Shown: one piece after another, positions 5,040 to 9,918 of the stretch | Numbering within the stretch: the stretch's first letter is position 1 | Layout of the letters: every line of letters begins with the position of its first letter | Assembly: GCA_964195995.1 (NCBI GenBank) | Contig: CAXMQS010000002.1 | Coordinates: forward strand, 1-9,918 | Length of the DNA stretch: 9,918 nt | Reading direction: 5' to 3' | Origin: CAXMQS01 sp964195995 | GTDB taxonomy: Bacteria; Actinomycetota; Acidimicrobiia; Spongiisociales; JAOTWH01 | Position numbers and translations under genes: made by a program | The notes under the pieces: model-generated | The model's input: the letters and a program-made list of their open reading frames with translations, nothing else | The model's database searches: none | Told to the model about the DNA's origin: nothing

Positions 5040-6515
5040 CTAGCGACCGGTCTCCTCGTTGAGCGCGGCCAGCCGTGCGGCCAACTCTGGCGTGGCTACG
5101 CCCGGCTCCATTCGCCACTGCCAATTGCTGCCGATCGTCGATGGGTAGTTCATCCGAGCCTTGGTGTCGAGGCCGAGCAGGTCCTGCAGGGGAGCGACGG
5201 CGACAACTGCGATCGATCGCCAGGCCGCCCTAACGAGACCCCACGGGTAGGTGTCAGGGGTGTCGCCGGTGTATTCGAGCACGCGACGCCGATAGTCGTC
5301 GTCGGCCGAGTCGAAGGCGCCCCGCGAAGTGTCACTGTCGTGGGTGCCGGTGTAAACGACGAAGTCCTCGGCGTAGTTGTCGGGATGGAACATGTTGGCC
5401 GGGTCGCCGTCGAAGGCCTCCTGCAACACCTTCATCCCGGGAAAACCCAGCCGACGCCGCAGCTCCTCGACAACATCACCGAGTGGTCCCAGGTCCTCGG
5501 CGATGATGGCGAGCTCGCCGTGGGAGTGATGGGCCGCGTCGAACACTCCCGCACCTGGTCCGTCGCGCCACGCGCCGTTCTCGGCGGTGTCGTCTGAGCC
5601 CGGAATCTCGTAGTAGCGAGCGAACCCGGTGAAGTGATCGATACGCAGCACGTCAACCTGACGGAAGACGGCAGCTAGCCGATCGATCCACCACGCGTAG
5701 CCGTCGGTGGCGTGGATCTCCCACCGGTACAGCGGGTTGCCCCAGAGCTGTCCGGTCTCCGAGAACATGTCGGGAGGGACACCGGCGACCAGCGTCGGTT
5801 GGCTCGTCTCGGGGTCGATGGCGAAGAGCTCGGGGTGGGCCCACACGTCGGCGCTGTCGTGAGCCGCGTACAGCGGGATGTCACCGATGATCTCGACGCC
5901 ACTCGCCGCGGCGTGCTCGCGGATGCTCCGCCACTGGCGGAAGAACACGAACTGGCGGAAAGCGTGGCGCTCGACGGCCGAGGCCAGCCGCTTCCTGACG
6001 GCGTTCAGGGCGTCTCCGTCGCGATGGCGTAGCTCGGCCGGCCAGTCGGCCCACGCTCCGTTGCCGTGGTCCTCCTTGATAGCCATGAACAGGCTGAAGT
6101 CGTCGAGCCAGTCGGCCTCGTCGTTGCGAAAGGCAACGAACTCGGTGTGGAGCTGACCAGAGAGGCGGGAGTAGGCGGTGTCCAGCAATTCGATCTTCCA
6201 CGGTATGACCCGTCCAAAGTCGACTGCAGAGTTGTCGAAACTCGGCGCGCCTACGTCCTCTTGGGTGAGGAGGCCGTCGGCAACGAGCAGCTCGGGCGAG
6301 ACCAGATAGGGGTTACCGGCGAACGAAGAGAACGAGGCGTATGGGGAGTCGGCGTAACCGGTCGGCCCCAGTGGCAACAGCTGCCAGTAGCGACACCCGG
6401 CGTCTGCCACCCAGTCGATCCAGGCGTGGGCTGCCGGGCCGAGGTCACCGACCCCGTAGGGACCGGGGAGGCTGGTGACGTGCAGCAGCACGCCTGATGA
6501 TCGTTGGAAGGCCAT
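5040..6515 (-). CDS. malQ: 4-alpha-glucanotransferase (amylomaltase, GH77)
   Basis: A cytoplasmic disproportionating enzyme that cuts alpha-1,4-glucans and transfers the piece to another glucan, used in maltodextrin and glycogen turnover. At 491 residues it is the compact bacterial form, close to the 500-residue Thermus enzyme. GH77 landmarks appear in order: GVLLHVTSLPGPYGVGDLG (8-26), YWQLLPLGPTG (43-53), SPYASFSSFAGNPYL (57-71), EIIGDIPLYAAHDSADVW (208-225), the nucleophile Asp293 in LRIDHFTG, the acid/base Glu340 in IIAEDLGPLG, MKVLQEAF (361-368), the third catalytic Asp393 in YTGTHDSDTS, and RMNYPSTIGSNWQWR (454-468). All three catalytic acids are present, so it should be active. The ATG at 6513-6515 follows the plsB stop by 45 bp with no obvious promoter and no strong ribosome binding site, so it is probably cotranscribed with plsB. 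Confidence 0.97.
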   Translation of the reverse strand: MAFQRSSGVLLHVTSLPGPYGVGDLGPAAHAWIDWVADAGCRYWQLLPLGPTGYADSPYASFSSFAGNPYLVSPELLVADGLLTQEDVGAPSFDNSAVDFGRVIPWKIELLDTAYSRLSGQLHTEFVAFRNDEADWLDDFSLFMAIKEDHGNGAWADWPAELRHRDGDALNAVRKRLASAVERHAFRQFVFFRQWRSIREHAAASGVEIIGDIPLYAAHDSADVWAHPELFAIDPETSQPTLVAGVPPDMFSETGQLWGNPLYRWEIHATDGYAWWIDRLAAVFRQVDVLRIDHFTGFARYYEIPGSDDTAENGAWRDGPGAGVFDAAHHSHGELAIIAEDLGPLGDVVEELRRRLGFPGMKVLQEAFDGDPANMFHPDNYAEDFVVYTGTHDSDTSRGAFDSADDDYRRRVLEYTGDTPDTYPWGLVRAAWRSIAVVAVAPLQDLLGLDTKARMNYPSTIGSNWQWRMEPGVATPELAARLAALNEETGR

Positions 6516-6560
6516 GGAGCCATGTTGGCCTGGCTACGGGGCCCATCCAACAGGCGGTGG

Positions 6561-8876
6561 CTAGGCCTCGATGACGTCGACGGCGGCGATGGTGTCGTCG
6601 ATCGACGCCGCGAACGCCTTGCGCTTTTCCAGCGTGCCTTCAGCGGTCAGTCCGCGGTTCGAGGCCAGCTTGAGAGCGTTGCTGAGAAGGGTCGAGGCCA
6701 GCGACTCTGGACTTCGCAATCGCTGTTGGGCCACGTACTGGCGGCCGAGGGCAGTGGCCGCGGCCAGGATGGCATCTTCGTCCGCCTCGCCGTCGTAGCC
6801 GGCGAGGGCGTCGGCAACGACTCGGTAGCTCTCGAGGAACGGGCGCAGCACCCACGGAGCCGCGAGCAGCGGGCGCTCGACGAGCACCTGGTGAGCCTCA
6901 CCCGAGGCCAGGCGTTCCTCCCAGCGCGGCTCGTGCCTTGCCAGCTCGGCGGCGACGCGGGCGCGGAACTCGGCACGCTCGTGGAAGAAGAAGTCGAATT
7001 TGAAGAGGTCACGCATGCGCTGCACCTCTGCCCAGAAAGCCTCGACCGGCTGGGCGGAATCGGCGGCGGCGAGGAGGCCGAGCTCCGCCATCGCCGCCTC
7101 CACAAAGAAGTGGACGACGGTGTTGCGGTAATAGGCGGCGGCCATGTGGCGCTCCGTCGCGATGGTGTAGACGGGCTGCGATCCACCCTCGATGGCCGAA
7201 ACGACGCCGTGCGTCACAAGCCGTCCCAGCGCTTCGGTGACACGGTCGGGAGCGGACAGGCGAAGAGGCTCTGTCGTCGGCAGGCGCCGCGTCTGCACGA
7301 ACTCGACGTACGGTGCCAAGGCCTCGGCAACCTGGACCGCGGTCAGGGCCCGGTCGGTATGTCCGAGTAGCACCAGAGTCACCAGCGAAGCGGGAGTGAT
7401 CGGGGTCGCTTCATTTATGCGAACGCTGGCTTCGAAGGCCAGCTTCTTGACGGCCAAGAGCTGTTGGTCGCGGGGCGCATCCTTCATCTCACCCATCGAC
7501 TCGACAACCGAGATCGGCGACCCCATCCGCAGGTACACCCCACCGTGGGGGCGTCGCATGCCTCGGACGTATTCGACGAGCCGCTTGAAGCTCTCACCCG
7601 ACTTGCCGCCCCCGCTCAGCTCGGTGGCGTAGTCGAATACGTCCTGGATCTGGTCGTAGGCGATGGACACCGGGATGAGCTGCAGGTCGTTGGCAGCGCC
7701 TGCGTGCATGGCGTCAACGGCATAGCCGAGCAGCCCAAAGCGTGGTTCCCGTAGCTTGCCGGTGCGTGAGCGACCACCTTCGATGTACCACTCGAGGGGG
7801 AAGCGCTTCTCGATGAGGTAGCTCATGTACTGACGTAGGACGAACTTGTACAGAACGTTGTCTCCGAAGGTGCGCCTGATGAAGAAGACCCCACTGCGGC
7901 GCACGATTGGTCCAACGGGGAAGAAGCTCATGTTGATGCCGCCGGCCGTGTGGTTGGGCGGGTAGTCGTTCTCGTAGAGGACATGCTGCAAGATGAGCGT
8001 GTCGATGTAGGTCTTATGAGTAGGTAGGAAGATCAGCGGGGTCTCGCCGGCGGTGGCGTATGCGGTCTCGAGCTCGCGGGGGTCATAGTCCACCTGGCCG
8101 CGGTAGCTCTTCTTGATCAGGAACCGGGTGAAGTGAGCGATGAGATCGATGACGTATGGGCTGTGCGTGGCCGCGATCTCCTTGAGGTATCGAACAGCCT
8201 TGCGAGGAACACGTTTCTCCGGCCATGAGGTCTCGTTGGAGATCCGATTGAGCCCGACCTTGAATGCTCGCCGCGACAGCAGGTCATCGCGGACGAACTT
8301 GGGCACCTTGTAGCGGTTACCCCGCAGGCGCCGCTCCTCTCGTTCCAATGCCAGCAGTCCTTGAAGCGAAACGAAGGCGGGCAGCCCGGCGTCGTCCTCG
8401 GCGCCGGGAGTCCTGCGCTCTTGCCACCGCTGGCGCAGCTCCGAGGCTGTGGCGGCCGCCCCGGCAACGATGCGCGCCCTGTCTGGATCGGTCCTCAGGT
8501 ACCACCTTTGGCGCAGCCAGTCGGGGTCGCGAGGGTCTCCCAGCTTGACGAGGTCGACGGGCCTGATGGCCCTGCTGCCCTGACGCTCGGGGACGAGCCA
8601 CACCACTCGCAGCGGCACCAACAGCGGGTCGGTGTCGTCCTCGAGCAGCAGGACCTGGAGTCTCGGGTCGACGTGTTCCGTGCTCTGCTGGCGGCGTCGC
8701 GACCGGGGGAGTCTGGCGTGCTGAACGGCACCGGGTCCTAAGCCTTGAGGCCTGTGTCTCTCGATCCACTCGAGCAGCATCCGCCGCTCCAGAGCAGAGA
8801 CAGCATCGATGAGGAACACCACCGGTCGATCGCCGTGTTCTGGCCAACTCGCCTCGAGCGCGGATGTGCGCAGCAT
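6561..8876 (-). CDS. plsB: Glycerol-3-phosphate 1-O-acyltransferase
   Basis: A 771-residue membrane-associated acyltransferase that transfers a fatty acyl group to sn-1 of glycerol-3-phosphate, the first step of phospholipid and triacylglycerol synthesis. Its length matches the long mycobacterial PlsB type (nearly 800 residues). The four acyltransferase blocks are intact: HKTYID, the HX4D catalytic pair His287/Asp292; GVFFIRR (329-335); EGGRSRTG (366-373, glycerol-phosphate binding); and PVSIAYDQ (402-409). The long C-terminal part contains the typical AAYYRNTVVHFF and FKFDFFFHERAEF stretches. About 280 N-terminal residues precede the catalytic domain, as is usual for the family. The ATG at 8874-8876 is supported by a promoter placing the RNA start on it. 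malQ follows by 45 bp. I see no truncation or frameshift. Confidence 0.96.
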   Translation of the reverse strand: MLRTSALEASWPEHGDRPVVFLIDAVSALERRMLLEWIERHRPQGLGPGAVQHARLPRSRRRQQSTEHVDPRLQVLLLEDDTDPLLVPLRVVWLVPERQGSRAIRPVDLVKLGDPRDPDWLRQRWYLRTDPDRARIVAGAAATASELRQRWQERRTPGAEDDAGLPAFVSLQGLLALEREERRLRGNRYKVPKFVRDDLLSRRAFKVGLNRISNETSWPEKRVPRKAVRYLKEIAATHSPYVIDLIAHFTRFLIKKSYRGQVDYDPRELETAYATAGETPLIFLPTHKTYIDTLILQHVLYENDYPPNHTAGGINMSFFPVGPIVRRSGVFFIRRTFGDNVLYKFVLRQYMSYLIEKRFPLEWYIEGGRSRTGKLREPRFGLLGYAVDAMHAGAANDLQLIPVSIAYDQIQDVFDYATELSGGGKSGESFKRLVEYVRGMRRPHGGVYLRMGSPISVVESMGEMKDAPRDQQLLAVKKLAFEASVRINEATPITPASLVTLVLLGHTDRALTAVQVAEALAPYVEFVQTRRLPTTEPLRLSAPDRVTEALGRLVTHGVVSAIEGGSQPVYTIATERHMAAAYYRNTVVHFFVEAAMAELGLLAAADSAQPVEAFWAEVQRMRDLFKFDFFFHERAEFRARVAAELARHEPRWEERLASGEAHQVLVERPLLAAPWVLRPFLESYRVVADALAGYDGEADEDAILAAATALGRQYVAQQRLRSPESLASTLLSNALKLASNRGLTAEGTLEKRKAFAASIDDTIAAVDVIEA

Positions 8877-8882
8877 CCTTTC

Positions 8883-8912
8883 ACTCTACGAGAGCCAGCC
8901 GAGCGGTGTCGG
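8883..8912 (-). promoter_or_regulatory. Predicted plsB promoter (leaderless)
   Basis: On the minus strand a -35-like CCGACA (8907-8912) is 18 bp from TAGAGT (8883-8888). The -10 ends 6 nt before the plsB ATG, so the mRNA would begin with the start codon. It is the only one of the predicted leaderless promoters here with a plausible -35. Confidence 0.55.
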
Positions 8913-8938
8913 AGGGTGTTGGCCGTCAATAGCACAAG

Positions 8939-8956
8939 GCCCGGGCGAACCCGGGC
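8939..8956 (-). terminator. GC-rich hairpin with UUCG loop after the 72-residue gene
   Basis: Arms GCCCGGG and CCCGGGC (7 bp, all G-C) enclose TTCG on the minus strand, 26 nt past the stop of the small gene. The sequence after it (CTTGTGCTATT) is moderately U-rich but not a clean U-tract. It ends 27 bp before the plsB promoter and would insulate it. Confidence 0.55.
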
Positions 8957-8981
8957 ATTGTGTATTCGAGATCGAGGGTGC

Positions 8982-9200
8982 TTAGGCGCCGAAGAGGCCC
9001 TTGGCCTTGTCCATCAAGCCGCCGCCGTCATCGCCGTCATCGTCGCCGTCGTCTCCGCCACCCAGCAGCTTCGTTACCTGGGCACCGATGGGGCCAGGGA
9101 GCTTGTCGCCCAGGAACTCGGCGACTGTGCCGAGTATCCCTTTGGCCTGGTCGGCGCTGACGCCGAACTTCTCTGTGATCTGCTTCAGCAGGTCGTCCAT
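8982..9200 (-). CDS. Small acidic protein with Asp/Gly-rich linker
   Basis: A 72-residue cytoplasmic protein with no transmembrane segment. The ATG at 9198-9200 was chosen over an in-frame extension to 9284 because AAGGAG stands 7 nt ahead of it (9208-9213); the extension is low-complexity Arg/Ser/Pro with no such signal. Residues 1-46 form a helical-looking unit (MDDLLKQITEKFGVSADQ, then AKGILGTVAEFLGDKLPGP) resembling short actinobacterial proteins of unknown function in the DUF937/DUF2267-like range; that family placement is uncertain. A flexible linker (GGGDDGDDDGDDGGG, 47-61) joins it to a short amphipathic tail, LMDKAKGLFGA. The strong ribosome binding site, stop TAA and downstream hairpin suggest a well-expressed independent gene. 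Function unknown. Confidence 0.85.
   Translation of the reverse strand: MDDLLKQITEKFGVSADQAKGILGTVAEFLGDKLPGPIGAQVTKLLGGGDDGDDDGDDGGGLMDKAKGLFGA
9018..9062 (-). repeat. Low-complexity Asp/Gly codon run
   Basis: This stretch codes for the GGGDDGDDDGDDGGG linker (residues 47-61) of the small acidic protein, as repeated GAC/GAT and GGC codons (GCCGTCATC on the plus strand). It is prone to slippage length changes in multiples of three. Confidence 0.6.
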
Positions 9201-9207
9201 AGAGGAA

Positions 9208-9213
9208 CTCCTT
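9208..9213 (-). promoter_or_regulatory. Strong ribosome binding site of the 72-residue gene
   Basis: AAGGAG on the minus strand, 7 nt before the ATG at 9200, is the best Shine-Dalgarno match in the window and fixes the start. Confidence 0.8.
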
Positions 9214-9252
9214 CGCTTGGTCGACGAGGAGCGTAGCGGGCTGGCTGGTTGC

Positions 9253-9447
9253 CTAGCCGGCGGCGCGTTGATCGCCCTCTTCAAGGACGAAGGCTCGCTC
9301 GAGCGAGAAGTTCACAATGAGGTGTGACGGGGGATGAGGGCCGTCTCCGTCGAGAAGGTCGGCAACGAGCACGCCACGGGCGAGGTCGTGATTGCACTGC
9401 TCTTCGCAGCGCCGGTATGGGTCGTGGACAACGTCGAATGGCTCCAT
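9253..9447 (-). CDS. Doubtful small ORF, 64 residues
   Basis: It begins MEPFDVVHDPYRRCEEQC and has mostly G/C in third codon positions, in keeping with real genes here. It is acidic, soluble, has a Cys14-x3-Cys18 pair and no recognised domain. The ATG at 9445-9447 is two codons after an in-frame stop, so the start cannot be further upstream. AGGAG directly abuts the ATG, too close for a normal Shine-Dalgarno pairing, and no TANNNT box stands at leaderless spacing. It fills the gap between the metallopeptidase and the 72-residue gene, both on the same strand. If it is not a gene, about 300 bp here (9201-9507) hold nothing else I can name. Confidence 0.4.
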   Translation of the reverse strand: MEPFDVVHDPYRRCEEQCNHDLARGVLVADLLDGDGPHPPSHLIVNFSLERAFVLEEGDQRAAG

Positions 9448-9493
9448 CTCCTAGCCATCGGCAATTCCGACGGTTTCTTGAAGCGGGAATTGG

Positions 9494-9511
9494 CTAGTCA
9501 GGCGTGACTAG
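9494..9511 (-). other. 7-bp inverted repeat at the metallopeptidase stop codon
   Basis: CTAGTCA (9494-9500), GGCG, TGACTAG (9505-9511) is perfectly dyad-symmetric and includes the stop codon of the metallopeptidase gene (9508-9510). It may act as a short terminator stem, but no T-run follows on the minus strand. An operator for the ORF below is possible but unsupported. Confidence 0.4.
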
Positions 9512-9873
9512 TCCCACCCCAATTCGTGAAGCCTGCGGTCATCGATGCCCAGATGGTGTGCCACTTCGTGCAAGACCGTGCGGCGGATCTCGTCGCGAAG
9601 ATCGTCGCGGTTCAGCCCGAGGCTGAGATGGGGTTCCATGAAGATGGTGATGCGGTCCGGCAGGTAGCCCGAGTAGTCGACGCCACGTTCGGCCAGTGCT
9701 ACCCCTTCGTATATACCGAGGAGGCCCTCTTGGTCGGGGTCTTGGTCTCTGTTGGGTCGGCTCTCGACTAAGACATGGAGGTTGTCGACGGCGGCGATGA
9801 CCTCCTCGGGAAGCTCTTCGAGGGCCTCGTCGACCACTTCCTCGAACGCTCTCCTGCTCATCTGCTTGGCCAT
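9508..9873 (-). CDS. Small zincin metallopeptidase-like protein (PF06262-type)
   Basis: A 121-residue protein with the zinc-protease motif HEVAHHLGIDD: His102, Glu103 and His106 form HExxH, with Gly109 and Asp112 completing HExxHxxGxxD, followed by RLHELGW. This layout is typical of the small actinobacterial metallopeptidase family PF06262. The N-terminal part (FEEVVDEALEELPEEVIAA, 10-28) is acidic and helical; LLGIYEGVALAERG (51-64) and PDRITIFMEP (72-81) form the expected sheet region. There is no signal peptide, so it is cytoplasmic. The ATG at 9871-9873 is supported by a TACTCT box 6 nt upstream; a second ATG at 9861 is less likely. The family's substrates are unknown, and no neighbour suggests one. 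Confidence 0.9.
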   Translation of the reverse strand: MAKQMSRRAFEEVVDEALEELPEEVIAAVDNLHVLVESRPNRDQDPDQEGLLGIYEGVALAERGVDYSGYLPDRITIFMEPHLSLGLNRDDLRDEIRRTVLHEVAHHLGIDDRRLHELGWD

Positions 9874-9879
9874 GAACCG

Positions 9880-9885
9880 AGAGTA
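9880..9885 (-). promoter_or_regulatory. Predicted -10 element of the metallopeptidase gene (leaderless)
   Basis: TACTCT on the minus strand is followed by 6 nt and the ATG at 9873. There is no Shine-Dalgarno sequence and no clear -35. Confidence 0.55.
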
Positions 9886-9892
9886 GGCCCAT

Positions 9893-9901
9893 TGCTACGA
9901 T
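9893..9901 (+). promoter_or_regulatory. Possible extended -10 pointing right
   Basis: TGCTACGAT matches an extended -10 (TGN then TANNNT) on the plus strand. It would start a transcript near 9908, toward a divergent gene beyond the window edge. No coding region can be confirmed in the 17 bases that remain. Confidence 0.25.
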
Positions 9902-9918
9902 GCCTGCTCCGGGCGCTT

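Noticed and set aside
6504..7370. Plus-strand frame of 288 codons opposite the plsB 3' end
   Set aside because: Antisense to conserved PlsB C-terminal sequence; no motifs and no start signals.
1..9918. Defence system, prophage, integron or secondary-metabolite cluster
   Set aside because: No nuclease, toxin, recombinase, transposase, phage structural or polyketide/peptide synthetase gene is present; most genes belong to core families with even base composition.

Overview
The window reads as ordinary chromosome of a high-GC Gram-positive bacterium (Actinomycetota). The reasons are a CarD-type RNA polymerase-binding regulator, a long mycobacterial-style PlsB acyltransferase, a GC-rich third codon position, a mixture of leaderless-looking and Shine-Dalgarno-led genes, and GTG/TTG starts. 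A deep-branching group such as Acidimicrobiia would fit, but this cannot be settled from the window. No rRNA, tRNA, insertion sequence, integrase, CRISPR array or phage gene was seen.

Layout. All genes but one lie on the minus strand, so they are described in transcription order from the right edge. A small zincin metallopeptidase (9508-9873) is followed by a doubtful 64-residue ORF (9253-9447) and a 72-residue acidic protein with a strong ribosome binding site (8982-9200). A GC-rich hairpin with a UUCG loop (8939-8956) ends that stretch. Next comes plsB (6561-8876), with malQ (5040-6515) 45 bp behind it. malQ converges on the only plus-strand gene, nfuA (4375-5007). nfuA diverges from an ATP-grasp ligase gene (3131-4333) across about 40 bp. 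On the minus strand the ATP-grasp gene is followed by carD with a long lysine-rich tail (2428-3096), an amino-acid-binding lipoprotein (1502-2341), its ABC permease (588-1430) and an MFS transporter that runs off the left edge (1-580).

How the genes may work together. The lipoprotein and permease are two parts of a polar amino-acid importer, but no ATPase is present: an MFS gene sits directly behind the permease. The ATP-grasp protein resembles L-amino-acid ligases of the BacD type. An importer, a ligase and an MFS exporter could in principle form a small amino-acid or dipeptide route, but carD lies between them and the link is speculative. PlsB makes lysophosphatidate from glycerol-3-phosphate, MalQ remodels maltodextrins, and NfuA delivers Fe-S clusters; these are housekeeping functions.

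Most interesting signals. (1) Four genes have a TANNNT hexamer exactly 6-7 nt before the start codon, which predicts leaderless mRNAs. (2) In the ATP-grasp/nfuA gap the two predicted promoters interlock, each -10 lying on the other's -35 position. (3) The CarD protein carries an N-terminal histone-H1-like tail with KK pairs mostly every five residues. (4) A perfect 13-bp inverted repeat lies between the binding-protein and permease genes. I see no clear evidence for a wholly new system; the modified CarD and the interlocked promoters are the best candidates for follow-up.
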